45,199 nt of DNA from Perkinsus olseni. Its lineage: Eukaryota; Perkinsozoa; Perkinsida; Perkinsidae. The stretch is from assembly GCA_013115135.1 (NCBI GenBank), contig JABANP010000435.1, positions 1 to 45,199 on the forward strand, read 5' to 3'. The notes beneath the pieces are model-generated. The model saw only the letters and a program-made list of their open reading frames with translations. It was not told the origin of the DNA and ran no database searches. Below are positions 34,230 to 42,675 of this stretch, piece by piece. The translations under genes were made by a program, and so were the position numbers. Numbering within the stretch: the first letter of the stretch is position 1; the number at the start of each line of letters is the position of its first letter.

Positions 34230-34311
34230 CGACAGCGGCAGGATTCGAACCTGCGCGGGCAGAGCCCAGTGGATTTCTAGTCCACCTCCTTAACCACTCG
34301 GACACGCTGTC
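34230..34311 (-). tRNA. tRNA-Ser(AGA) unit 4
   Basis: Anticodon AGA with the AGA-type variable arm. No mismatch seen. Confidence 0.93.
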
Positions 34312-34379
34312 TGGTTCGGAGTCCGCCTGGCTGGTGCGGACCGTAAGGTGAGAAATGAATTTCCTTCCATAGGATAACC

Positions 34380-34461
34380 CGACAGCGGCAGGATTCGAGC
34401 CTGCGCAGGCTGAGCCTAGTGGATTTCGAGTCCACCTCCTTAACCACTCGGACACGCTGTC
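34380..34461 (-). tRNA. tRNA-Ser(CGA) unit 5
   Basis: Anticodon CGA. The normally fixed T54 of the T-loop is C, which also alters the B box, so activity is doubtful. Confidence 0.75.
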
Positions 34462-34529
34462 TGGTCTGGAGTCCGACTGGCTAGTGCGGACCGTAAGGTG
34501 AGAAATGAATTTCCTTCCATAGGGTAACC

Positions 34530-34611
34530 CGACAGCGGCAGGATTCGAACCTGCGCAGGCTGAGCCTAGTGGATTTCGAGTCCACCTTCTTAACCACTCG
34601 GACACGCTGTC
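34530..34611 (-). tRNA. tRNA-Ser(CGA) unit 6
   Basis: Anticodon CGA. One D-stem mismatch (GGA changed to GAA). Otherwise intact. Confidence 0.82.
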
Positions 34612-34679
34612 TAGTTTGGAGCCTGCCTGGCTGGTGCGGACCGTAAGGTGAGAAATGAATTTTCCTCCGAAGGATAACC

Positions 34680-34761
34680 CGACAGCGGCAGGATTCGAAC
34701 CTGCGCAGGCTGAGCCTAACGGATTTCAAGTCCACCTCCTTAACCACTCGGACACGCTGTC
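34680..34761 (-). tRNA. tRNA-Ser(TGA) unit 7
   Basis: Anticodon TGA. The anticodon stem closes with two wobble pairs. Otherwise intact. Confidence 0.88.
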
Positions 34762-34829
34762 TGGTTTGGAGCCCGCCTGGCTAGTGCGGACCGGAAGGTG
34801 AGAAATGAATTTCTCTCCATAGGATAACC

Positions 34830-34911
34830 CGACAGCGGCAGGATTCGAACCTGCGCAGGCTGAGCCTAGTGGATTTCGAGTCCACCTCCTTAACCACTCG
34901 GACACGCTGCC
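34830..34911 (-). tRNA. tRNA-Ser(CGA) unit 8
   Basis: Anticodon CGA. Acceptor position 2 is G, giving a G-U pair. Otherwise intact. Confidence 0.9.
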
Positions 34912-34979
34912 TGATCTGGAGCCCGACTGGCTAGTGCGGACCGTAAGGTGAGAAATGAATTTCCTTCCATAGGGTAACC

Positions 34980-35061
34980 CGACAGCGGCAGGATTCGAAC
35001 CTGCGCAGGCTGAGCTTAGTGGATATCGAGTCCACCTCCTTAACCACTCGGACACGCTGTC
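34980..35061 (-). tRNA. tRNA-Ser(CGA) unit 9
   Basis: Anticodon CGA. The base after the anticodon (37) is T where a purine is expected. The rest is intact. Confidence 0.82.
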
Positions 35062-35129
35062 TGGCTCGGAGTCCGACTGGCTAGTGCGGACCGGAAGGTG
35101 AGAAATGAATTTTCCTCCGAAGGACAACC

Positions 35130-35211
35130 CGACAGCGGCAGGATTCGAACCTGCGCGGGCAGAGCCCAGTGGATTTCTAGTCCACCTCCTTAACCACTCG
35201 GACACGCTGTC
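35130..35211 (-). tRNA. tRNA-Ser(AGA) unit 10
   Basis: Anticodon AGA with the AGA-type variable arm. Intact. Confidence 0.93.
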
Positions 35212-35279
35212 TGGTTTTGAGCCCGCTTGGCTAGTGCGGACCGGAAGGTGAGAAATGAATTTCTCTCCATAGGATAACC

Positions 35280-35361
35280 CGACAGCGACAGGATTTGAAC
35301 CTGCGCAGGCTGAGCCTAATGGATTTCAAGTCCACCTCCTTGACCACTCGGACACGCTCTC
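35280..35361 (-). tRNA. tRNA-Ser(TGA) unit 11, degenerate
   Basis: Anticodon TGA. G3 mismatch in the acceptor stem, T-loop TTCAAAT and a D-loop change. Possibly a pseudogene. Confidence 0.65.
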
Positions 35362-35429
35362 TGGTTTGGAGCCCGCCTGGCTAGTGCGGACCGGAAGGTG
35401 AGAAATGAATTTCTCTCCATAGGATAACC

Positions 35430-35511
35430 CGGCAGCGGCAGGATTCGAACCTGCGCAGGCTGAGCCTAATGGATTTCAAGTCCACCTCCTTAACCACTCG
35501 GACACGCTGTC
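35430..35511 (-). tRNA. tRNA-Ser(TGA) unit 12
   Basis: Anticodon TGA. A2-C71 mismatch. Otherwise intact. Confidence 0.85.
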
Positions 35512-35579
35512 TGGTTTGGAGCGCGCCTGGCTGGTGCGGACCGTAAGGTGAGAAATGAATTTCCTTCCATAGGATAACC

Positions 35580-35661
35580 CGACAGCGGCAGGATTCGAAC
35601 CTGCGCAGGCTGAGCTTAGTGGATTTCGAGTCCACCTCCTTAACCACTCGGACACGCTGTC
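35580..35661 (-). tRNA. tRNA-Ser(CGA) unit 13
   Basis: Anticodon CGA. Intact cloverleaf, with one variable-arm change. Confidence 0.9.
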
Positions 35662-35729
35662 TGGTCTGGAGCCCGCCTGGCTAGTGCGGACCGGAAGGTG
35701 AGAAATGAATTTCTCTCCATAGGATAACC

Positions 35730-35811
35730 CGACAGCGGCAGGATTCGAACCTGCGCAGGCTGAGCCTAATGGATTTCAAGTCCACCTCCTTAACCACTCG
35801 GACACGCTGTC
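35730..35811 (-). tRNA. tRNA-Ser(TGA) unit 14
   Basis: Anticodon TGA. Intact. The anticodon stem closes with a G-U pair, as in most TGA units. Confidence 0.92.
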
Positions 35812-35879
35812 TAGTTTGGAGCCCGCCTGGCTGGTGCGGACCGTAAGGTAAGAAATGAATTTTCCTCCGAAGGACAACC

Positions 35880-35961
35880 CGGCAGCGGCAAGATTCCAAC
35901 CTGCGCGGGCAGAGCCCAGTGGATTTGTAGTCCACCTCCTTAACCACTCGGACACGCTGTC
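35880..35961 (-). pseudogene. tRNA-Ser-like unit 15 with anticodon ACA
   Basis: An AGA-type body whose anticodon has changed to ACA (a Cys codon reader). The T-loop is TTGGAAT, which breaks the B box, and there is an A2-C71 mismatch. Probably inactive. Confidence 0.8.
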
Positions 35962-36029
35962 TGGTCTGGAGCCCGCCTGGCTAGTGCGGACCGGAAGGTG
36001 AGAAATGAATTTCTCTCCATAGGATAACC

Positions 36030-36111
36030 CGACAGCGGCAGGATTCGAACCTGCGCAGGCTGAGCCTAATGGATTTCGAGTCCACCTCCTTAACCACTCG
36101 GACACGCTGTC
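36030..36111 (-). tRNA. tRNA-Ser(CGA) unit 16
   Basis: Anticodon CGA. Intact. Confidence 0.93.
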
Positions 36112-36179
36112 TGGTTTGGAGTCCGCCTGGCTAGTGCGGAGCGGAAGGTGAGAAATGAATTTTCCCCCAACGGACAACC

Positions 36180-36261
36180 CGACAGCGGCGGGATTCGAAC
36201 CTGCGCGGGCAGAGCCCAGTGGATTTCTAGTGCACCTCCTTAACCACTCGGACACGCTGTC
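36180..36261 (-). tRNA. tRNA-Ser(AGA) unit 17
   Basis: Anticodon AGA. C-C mismatch in the anticodon stem and an A-C mismatch in the T-stem. Doubtful function. Confidence 0.72.
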
Positions 36262-36330
36262 TGGTCTGGAGCCCAGACTGGCTAGTGCGGACCGTAAGGT
36301 GAGAAATGAATTTCCTTCCATAGGGTAACC

Positions 36331-36412
36331 CGACAGCGGCAAGATTCGAACCTGCGCAGGCTGAGCCTAGTGGATTTCCAGTCCACCTCCTTAACCACTC
36401 GGACACGCTGTC
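36331..36412 (-). tRNA. tRNA-Ser(GGA) unit 18
   Basis: Anticodon GGA in an otherwise good tRNA (one G-U pair in the T-stem). Eukaryotes normally read UCC with an inosine-modified AGA anticodon, so this isoacceptor is unusual. Confidence 0.85.
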
Positions 36413-36480
36413 TAGTTTGGAGCCCGCCTGGCTGGTGCGGACCGTAAGGTGAGAAATGAATTTTCCTCAGAAGGACAACC

Positions 36481-36562
36481 CGACAGCGGCAGGATTCGAA
36501 CCTGCGCAGGCTGAGCCTAGTGGATTTCGAGTCCACCTCCTTAACCACTCGGACACGCTGTC
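36481..36562 (-). tRNA. tRNA-Ser(CGA) unit 19
   Basis: Anticodon CGA. Intact. Confidence 0.93.
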
Positions 36563-36630
36563 TGGCTCGGAGTCCGACTGGCTAGTGCGGACCGGAAGGT
36601 GAGAAATGAATTTTCCTCCGAAGGACAACC

Positions 36631-36712
36631 CGACAGCGGCAGGATTCGAACCTGCGCGGGCAGAGCCCAGTGGATTTCTAGTCCACCTCCTTAACCACTC
36701 GGACACGCTGTC
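36631..36712 (-). tRNA. tRNA-Ser(AGA) unit 20
   Basis: Anticodon AGA with the AGA-type variable arm. Intact. Confidence 0.93.
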
Positions 36713-36780
36713 TGGTTTGGAGCCCGCCTGGCTAGTGCGGACCGGAAGGTGAGAAATGAATTTCTCTCCATAGGATAACC

Positions 36781-36862
36781 CGACAGCGGCAGGATTCGAA
36801 CCTGCGCAGGCTGAGCCTAATGGATTTCGAGTCCACCTCCTTAACCACTCGGACACGCTGTC
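36781..36862 (-). tRNA. tRNA-Ser(CGA) unit 21
   Basis: Anticodon CGA. Intact. Confidence 0.93.
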
Positions 36863-36930
36863 TGGTTTGGAGTCCGCCTGGCTAGTGCGGAGCGGAAGGT
36901 GAGAAATGAATTTTCCCCCAACGGACAACC

Positions 36931-37012
36931 CGACAGCGGCGGGATTCGAACCTGCGCGGGCAGAGCCCAGTGGATTTCTAGTCCACCTCCTTAACCACTC
37001 GGACACGCTGTC
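36931..37012 (-). tRNA. tRNA-Ser(AGA) unit 22
   Basis: Anticodon AGA. One A-C mismatch in the T-stem, shared with unit 17. Confidence 0.85.
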
Positions 37013-37080
37013 TGGTTTTGAGCCCGCCTGGCTAGTGCGGACCGGAAGGTGAGAAATGAATTTCTCTCCATAGGATAACC

Positions 37081-37162
37081 CGACAGCGGCAGGATTCGAA
37101 CTTGCGCAGGCTGAGCCTAATGGATTTCAAGTCCACCTCCTTAACCACTCGGACACGCTGTC
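37081..37162 (-). tRNA. tRNA-Ser(TGA) unit 23
   Basis: Anticodon TGA. T-stem A52-C62 mismatch, shared with unit 33. Confidence 0.82.
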
Positions 37163-37230
37163 TGGTTTGGAGTCCGCCTGGCTAGTGCGGAGCGGAAGGT
37201 GAGAAATGAATTTTCCCCCAACGGACAACC

Positions 37231-37312
37231 CGACAGCGGCAGGATTCGAACCTGCGCAGGCTGAGCCTAATGGATTTCAAGTCCACCTCCTTAACCACTC
37301 GGACACGCTGTC
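37231..37312 (-). tRNA. tRNA-Ser(TGA) unit 24
   Basis: Anticodon TGA. Intact. Confidence 0.92.
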
Positions 37313-37380
37313 TGGTTTGGAGCGAGCCTGGCTGGTGCGGACCGTAAGGTGAGAAATGAATTTCCTTCCATAGGATAACC

Positions 37381-37462
37381 CGACAGCGGCAGGATTCGAT
37401 CCTGCGCAGGCTGAGCCTAGTGGATCTCGAGTCCACCTCCTTAACCACTCGGACACGCTGTC
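37381..37462 (-). tRNA. tRNA-Ser(CGA) unit 25
   Basis: Anticodon CGA. T54 is A, which alters the B box, and base 37 is G. Doubtful expression. Confidence 0.75.
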
Positions 37463-37530
37463 TGGTCTGGAGCCCGCCTGGCTAGTGCGGACCGGAAGGT
37501 GAGAAATGAATTTCTCTCCATAGGATAACC

Positions 37531-37612
37531 CGACAGCGGCAGGATTCGAACCTGCGCAGGCTGAGCCTAATGGATTTCAAGTCCACCTCCTTAACCACTC
37601 GGACACGCTGTC
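37531..37612 (-). tRNA. tRNA-Ser(TGA) unit 26
   Basis: Anticodon TGA. Intact. Confidence 0.92.
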
Positions 37613-37680
37613 TAGTTTGGAGCCCGCCTGGCTGGTGCGGACCGTAAGGTGAGAAATGAATTTTCCTCCGAAGGACAACC

Positions 37681-37762
37681 CGGCAGCGGCAAGATTCGAA
37701 CCTGCGCGGGCAGAGCCCAATGGATTTCTAGTCCACCTCCTTAACCACTCGGACACGCTGTC
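37681..37762 (-). tRNA. tRNA-Ser(AGA) unit 27
   Basis: Anticodon AGA. A2-C71 mismatch and a G-U pair in the T-stem, the same pair of changes as units 2, 15 and 32. Confidence 0.8.
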
Positions 37763-37830
37763 TGGTTTTGAGCCCGCCTGGCTAGTGCGGACCGGAAGGT
37801 GAGAAATGAATTTCTCTCCATAGGATAACC

Positions 37831-37912
37831 CGACAGCGGCAGGATTCGAACCTGCGCAGGCTGAGCCTAATGGATTTCGAGTCCACCTCCTTAACCACTC
37901 GGACACGCTGTC
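37831..37912 (-). tRNA. tRNA-Ser(CGA) unit 28
   Basis: Anticodon CGA. Intact. Confidence 0.93.
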
Positions 37913-37980
37913 TGGTTTGGAGTCCGCCTGGCTAGTGCGGAGCGGAAGGTGAGAAATGAATTTTCCTCCGAAGGATAACC

Positions 37981-38062
37981 CGACAGCGGCAGGATTCGAA
38001 CCTGCGCAGGCTGAGCCTAATGGATTTCAAGTCCACCTCCTTAACCACTCGGACACGCTGTC
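37981..38062 (-). tRNA. tRNA-Ser(TGA) unit 29
   Basis: Anticodon TGA. Intact. Confidence 0.92.
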
Positions 38063-38130
38063 TGGTTTGGAGCGCGCCTGGCTGGTGCGGGCCGTAAGGT
38101 GAGAAATGAATTTCCTTCCATAGGATAACC

Positions 38131-38212
38131 CGACAGCGGCAAGATTCGAACCTGCGCAGGCTGAGCCTAGTGGATTTCGAGTCCACCTGCTTAACCACTC
38201 GGACACGCTGTC
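38131..38212 (-). tRNA. tRNA-Ser(CGA) unit 30
   Basis: Anticodon CGA. D-stem C-C mismatch and a G-U pair in the T-stem. Confidence 0.8.
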
Positions 38213-38280
38213 TGGTCTGGAGCCCGCCTGGCTAGTGCGGACCGGAAGGTGAGAAATGAATTTCTCTCCATAGGATAACC

Positions 38281-38362
38281 CGACAGCGGCAGGATTCGAA
38301 CCTGCGCAGGCTGAGCCTAATGGATTTCAAGTCCACCTCCTTAACCACTCGGACACGCTGTC
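38281..38362 (-). tRNA. tRNA-Ser(TGA) unit 31
   Basis: Anticodon TGA. Intact. Confidence 0.92.
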
Positions 38363-38430
38363 TAGTTTGGAGCCCGCCTGGCTGGTGCGGACCGTAAGGT
38401 GAGAAATGAATTTTCCTCCGATGGACAACC

Positions 38431-38512
38431 CGGCAGCGGCAAGATTCGAACCTGCGCGGGCAGAGCCCAGTGGATTTCTAGTCCACCTCCTTAACCACTC
38501 GGACACGCTGTC
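38431..38512 (-). tRNA. tRNA-Ser(AGA) unit 32
   Basis: Anticodon AGA. A2-C71 mismatch and a G-U pair in the T-stem. Confidence 0.8.
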
Positions 38513-38580
38513 AGGTTTTGAGCCCGCCTGGCTAGTGCGGACCGGAAGGTGAGAAATGAATTTCTCTCCATAGGATAACC

Positions 38581-38662
38581 CGACAGCGGCAGGATTCGAA
38601 CTTGCGCAGGCTGAGCCTAATGGATTTCAAGTCCACCTCCTTAACCACTCGGACACGCTGTC
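38581..38662 (-). tRNA. tRNA-Ser(TGA) unit 33
   Basis: Anticodon TGA. T-stem A52-C62 mismatch. Confidence 0.82.
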
Positions 38663-38730
38663 TGGTTTGGAGTCCGCCTGGCTAGTGCGGAGCGGAAGGT
38701 GAGAAATGAATTTTCCCCCAACGGACAACC

Positions 38731-38806
38731 CGACAGCGGCAGGATTCGAACCTGCGCAGGCTGAGCCTAATGGATTTCAAGTCCACCTCCTTAACCACTC
38801 GGACAC
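38731..38806 (-). pseudogene. tRNA-Ser(TGA) unit 34, cut by the Rep element
   Basis: Anticodon TGA. The sequence stops six bases short of the 5' end: GGACAC is followed at once by the Rep-element border CAGATGAAATC. The 5' acceptor strand is missing, so the gene is inactivated by the junction. Confidence 0.9.
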
Positions 38807-38850
38807 CAGATGAAATCAAAACACTTGACTCGCACGCTGCTCCCCCCGGC

Positions 38851-38924
38851 CCCCCGTCCAATGTTGCTTGAGACTGCCATGTTCGGCCAACCGGGTCATC
38901 GGCTCTCAACATTGGATGGGGGGG
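38851..38924. repeat. Left-end hairpin of Rep element copy 1
   Basis: The arm CCCCCGTCCAATGTTG (38851-38866) and the arm CAACATTGGATGGGGG (from 38907) pair with one G-T. They enclose a ~40-nt loop, 45 bp from the element border. A terminal hairpin fits a rolling-circle end signal, but this is unproven. Confidence 0.75.
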
Positions 38925-39177
38925 TAGAAGAGCTCGTCCTAACAACTCAATGTTACCCACGCTTCTCACAATTACTTTTTGCGTTTAACTGCAGCAGACA
39001 GCTTCACGGATGCTGCTCTGGCCTGCTGAAGTCGAAGACATGCCTTCGGAAAGAACTGCAACTTCCTGCTCGCCGGGTTAATTGCTCTCAACTCGATAGC
39101 ATCAAGGCCGATACACAAACTTATATATCGCATACCGAGCAGGCGAATACCCGACCGTCACCCGGAGTACGAGCTAG

Positions 39178-40762
39178 TCATTTGTAGGACAGGATTAGTT
39201 TAGCAAAGCAGCTGCCACATGGGGGCAAATCTACTCGGCGATCTATAGGAATAGGATTGTTCAACGTTATCCACGCAAAACGTTCATTTAGCATGCGGTT
39301 TTCTTCCTGAGATAGATGCCGACGGTTGAAAGGCCCCGGGACAGTTGCAATCACCGGGGGCATCATCATAGTAAAAGTACGTCGGCCCTATTAGAGGTCT
39401 TAGGGAGAGGCACCACGAACGGAGTCTTGCCTTCCAGAAAACAGAGGCAATCTGATATAGCGAAACCAGCCTGCTGCTGATAAACTCTGAAGTCGTCCAA
39501 TACAAATATCTCAGGCTTGCACTCGTCCAGGATAGCCAGCGGATAGCTGCCGGACGACAGCCCGACAGCCTTGAACAAAACGGAGATATGTTTGATCAAG
39601 TAGCTTTTGCCACAGGCTGAGGGCCCCGCCAACATCAGGTTGTGGTTTCTGCTGCGACCATTTATGAGCGTGCGCCTGATGGCGCGAACAGAATGAGTGG
39701 ACCGGCACTTCATTCCTGGTCAGAATAGTCTCGATAGCACTGGAGGTGACGCCGTTGCACGCACATACATCGGAATCGGCTGTCTCCTCCAAAATTTGCA
39801 TCCGCGATTTGGATGCTCTTATCAGATCACGCTCCGCAGACTCCATCCCCCATATCCTCTTGAGCATAGTACCCGGTGTATCCCGGTGATCCAGAATGAA
39901 GCTCTTCAGGTTTTTTTCTTTGCTGGCCGCAGCCAGAAACTCCCGCTCCGTCTTCAGTTTTCTGCTCACCACCCACCCCGCAATATCGCTCAGGCGACGG
40001 ATTTTGCAACCTTCACCAGCTTCCTGTTTCTCGTCCACGATGCGCAGCTCCCGCTGTAGAGGTTCCGAGGGATACGGCGGATGACCCTCGCTCAAGAAGG
40101 GAGCAACATCTTCTTTGACGCAGTATTTATACGAGGCGAGATAGGATTTGAAGGCTTTGAAGCCCACGGCAACACGGTGGCGCAACAACCAGCGCGCTAT
40201 TCTTCTCCAGCGGTGCCGACGAGAAGACCTGGTTGCGGCGTGATAGTGAGTTTTGGAGTCGGAATGCTTTTCACTGGCGACGCAAAAAGTAGAGTAAGGG
40301 CACGTCATGCTCTTTGAAGGCTTCTTGAATGACCTTGCCGAAGTCTGCTTTGGTCAAATCCAGTTCTGGCCGCAGCAGTGATTCACTGCCATCGCATGGG
40401 TGAGACCATGTTATTAGATAGAAGCAAGAGTAGTCTGGTGACGCTCGCAACGGAGCATCATTGGGGATATTGAAGCCAGATAAACCGTATTGCTGAGTCT
40501 GACACGACGCAGAATGCGTACGTCTCTAGCACGTGTGCGTGCTTTCCGACTAGAAGTGCCCCAGATCTTCTACCTGTGATCCTTCTCCAACTGCCTGAGT
40601 GCCAAAAATGGTAACCTGGCTACTGTCCGGAATTATGAAGTCCCCAATGGATGCAGTATCTTCCGGCCCCGCAGCGCCGCTTGGCGGCTGACTCGGTGAA
40701 GAGGCGACCGCTTCGATGTCGAGATACTCCATTGCGAGGAAAAATCTGATATTTTTGATCAA
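39178..40762 (-). pseudogene. rep: CRESS-type Rep (HUH endonuclease + SF3 helicase), copy 1, frameshifted
   Basis: This is a replication initiator of the circular Rep-encoding ssDNA type. It nicks an origin through an HUH endonuclease and unwinds with an SF3 helicase. In order: an acidic leader (MEYLDIEAVASS), the HUH motif KTHYHAATR, the catalytic Tyr motif SYKYCVKED, a charged linker, Walker A AGPSACGKS, Walker B PEIFVLDDF and a motif-C-like ITLNNP. The copy is split by single-base indels: one before the HUH part, one just before the helicase (GAACAGAATG against GAACGAATG in copy 2) and one near the end. The linker junction is intact here but broken in copy 2. A break between the leader and the HUH domain is common to both. 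No capsid gene is seen nearby. Confidence 0.8.
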
Positions 40763-40840
40763 ATGATCAGCTGATTATTATATAGATATATTTTTATATT
40801 CTACAGATTTTCAGTTGTTCGATCGATCAATTGATCAATT
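40753..40840. promoter_or_regulatory. GATC-rich palindromes and AT-rich region before Rep, copy 1
   Basis: Five GATC motifs sit in palindromes: TTTGATCAAA (40753), TGATCA (40764), GATCAATTGATC (40825) and AATTGATCAATT (40829). They flank a TATATAGATATATTTTTATA tract just upstream of the Rep start on the - strand. They could be promoter elements or iteron-like Rep-binding sites. Both are inferences. Confidence 0.45.
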
Positions 40841-40972
40841 CGCGCGAAACGGTCTGGGCGTACTATCCCTTCACGGGTCGATGAGTGCAAACAGCAAGAA
40901 GGAAGAATAAGTCCATCTTGTATTGCGGAAGCGTTGATACAATTCGCTGATCATGAAACACACCGCCCTCCA

Positions 40973-41022
40973 GTCGATGAGAGAGCTGCGCTCGGGACGT
41001 ATATCACACGGCTCTCATCGAC
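40973..41022. repeat. Second hairpin of Rep element copy 1
   Basis: Arms GTCGATGAGAG (40973-40983) and CTCTCATCGAC (41012-41022) are perfect 11-bp inverted repeats around a 28-nt loop, upstream of Rep. A candidate origin or regulatory hairpin. Confidence 0.65.
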
Positions 41023-41484
41023 GCCCTGCTATATTACTATAACAAATAAAACGCAACAATTTTTCTTCGAAACATACAGAGTACTTCTCATCCACAGCGA
41101 TTGATGGTAGTTGGGTAGCTATATTCACGCTGTATCGAGAGATAATGCCGATAGGACGCCACTCATGGAATAGAGTAACATGATGGGTCACGAGCACGAG
41201 TGACTGAAGAGAAAGGCCTGAAATGCCGAAAGAGTTTGGACAGCACATCCGATGGAAGACCTGACGTACCTCGTGCTATGACACCCTTTTAAGACGATAA
41301 ACGTCAATCTTTGGGGATATCGGCTTGCCCGACAAAGCTGCGTCGTAGGCGCATAATCTTCAAGGGCGTAGAACGTAACCAATACTATTATTGACTTGAC
41401 ATGAGCTGGCGGAATAAGAGCCTAAGAGACAAATACATGCTATGTGTGATGGAGCGGAGATTGCAACGGGTGGGTTACCAAAGG

Positions 41485-42600
41485 CTAGTAGTCGATTAAG
41501 CCGCCACGAGTAGCCAGGAGAGCCTGTAGTCTTCTCCGCATCGTATTTATCAAGCTGTTGGTATCAATAGACCGGAAGATACGGCGGACTCTATCAATAA
41601 AGTCGGCTTCGGTTGTACACGGACGGCTAGCCATCGCTTCGGCACGAAGGCGGCCTTTCAATGCGCTGAACGCATTTTCAATTGGGTTGATGTCAGGGCT
41701 GCGTACCGGATATGCAGCATATTTGCATCCTGCCCTCTCCAAAACCTGTATACAGGATTTTTGTCCTTTGACTCGCGAAATTATCCGCGATGATAACCTT
41801 GCGGTTATCGTGGTTCTTCTTGCATCTTTCCTGCAACCTCGGAATAGCATCCCGCTGCAACACTTCGCAATACGATGCTGCAGAACTATCCCTGATCTTA
41901 ACGATATCTGATTGCTGGCCGTATCCAATCATCCCGACGAACTTCACCTTACAGCTGCATGAAAAGCAGCTTTTGAATGTATCAGCAGCCAGCGTTGGAT
42001 GTGTCCAGGTTCGCTCTCGGGCACTGGCCCGGGTACCATGCTTGTCGAAGCCTATCGATACACCATCAAGATATAAGCCGATACCGTGACGAAAGAATTT
42101 CAGCACCTCAGACCGCTTCCCGCCGCACCGCTTCAGAATATCACGTGCCCATTTTAGTCGGGCCGCTCTATCGCCGTGTTTGGGCAAAACTCGGCGGACT
42201 GTCTTCCGGCATTTCCAGGAGCTGCTTCTGAGGAGCCGCAGAAAGGTGTCGTACGATATCGGGGCATTGTTGGAGTTGTAGAAGGCTTTTTGCGGTGATA
42301 TGTGGCTGCCGATGTTTGGCCGCATTGAACGATCTCAACAGTGCTCGCCGCTCCCTCTCAGAGAATGTGTGGACGGCCTAATGTACGGTTCTGTCGGGCT
42401 CTGGCTTTCTGCGCTCCTCGACGAGTAGACTGACTTCGACAAACCCGCGACACCGAACTCTGGCTCCGCCCGATGAGCTGGCTAATTGCCCGCGTAGAGT
42501 GACCGAGGCGGTGAAGTGTAGTGATATCATGCCTTTCTGCGGCAGTCAAGAAGAAGCTGTACGGTGCCGCATGTATCGCCCGTCCTGAAGAAAAAGAATG
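41485..42600 (-). pseudogene. Tc1/mariner-type transposase, frameshifted
   Basis: It lies between the two Rep copies, on the same strand. The N-terminal part reads LTAAERHDITTLHRLGHSTR then AISQLIGRSQSSVSRV, a Tc1-type helix-turn-helix. After a frame change near 42361 comes SERERRALLRSF, and after another near 42265 SYDTFLRLLRSSSW...RAARLKWARD. The DDE part has an Asp in GLYLDGVSI, an Asp in VIIADN, and, after a third frame change, YPVRSPDINPIENAF with the final acidic residue. At least three shifts are needed, so it is a pseudogene unless they are assembly errors. I found no terminal inverted repeats. Confidence 0.75.
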
Positions 42601-42675
42601 ACTGCGCACAAAACTGCCGACAGACCGCGTGCTGCAGATGAAATCAAAACACTTGACTCGCACGCTCCTCCCCGG

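Larger units (their letters stand above)
33780..38806 (-). repeat. Tandem array of 34 tRNA-Ser units, 150-bp period
   Basis: Each unit has an 82-nt tRNA-Ser gene on the - strand and a ~68-bp spacer. The consensus folds well: acceptor GACAGCG/CGCTGTC with G73, D-stem TCC/GGA, anticodon stem GTGGA/TCCAC, long variable arm, and T-arm GCAGG-TTCGAAT-CCTGC. Anticodons by unit from the left: GGA 2, AGA 8, CGA 12, TGA 11, ACA 1. No TTTT occurs on the - strand anywhere in the array. A single inserted base near 36275 shifts the later units by one. Large frames through the array on the - strand arise only because 150 is a multiple of 3. Confidence 0.95.
38807..41379 (-). mobile_element. Rep-encoding element, copy 1
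   Basis: The block 38807-41379 matches 42635-45199 almost base for base, with differences mainly in homopolymer length. It carries one recognisable gene (Rep, - strand), a hairpin near the left border, a GATC-rich palindromic region before Rep, and a second hairpin beyond it. The right limit is unknown because copy 2 runs off the window. The left border lies inside a tRNA gene. Eukaryotic Rep-bearing mobile DNA (replitron-like) or an endogenised CRESS-type replicon are the two explanations, and I cannot separate them from sequence alone. Confidence 0.75.

Noticed and set aside
33739..38200. Long - strand open frames with repeated SEWLRRWTRNPLGSA-type peptide
   Set aside because: They are translations of tandem tRNA genes. 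The 150-bp period is divisible by three, so a chance open frame repeats. The tRNA structure explains the sequence fully.
33600..38820. CRISPR array
   Set aside because: The regular repeats are 82-nt tRNA genes with conserved spacers. Spacers are not unique and no cas gene is present.
41026..41036. TATTAC near a hairpin as a CRESS nonanucleotide origin
   Set aside because: Only the six-base core matches, position two of the nonamer is wrong, and it lies outside the hairpin loop. Such a hexamer is common by chance.
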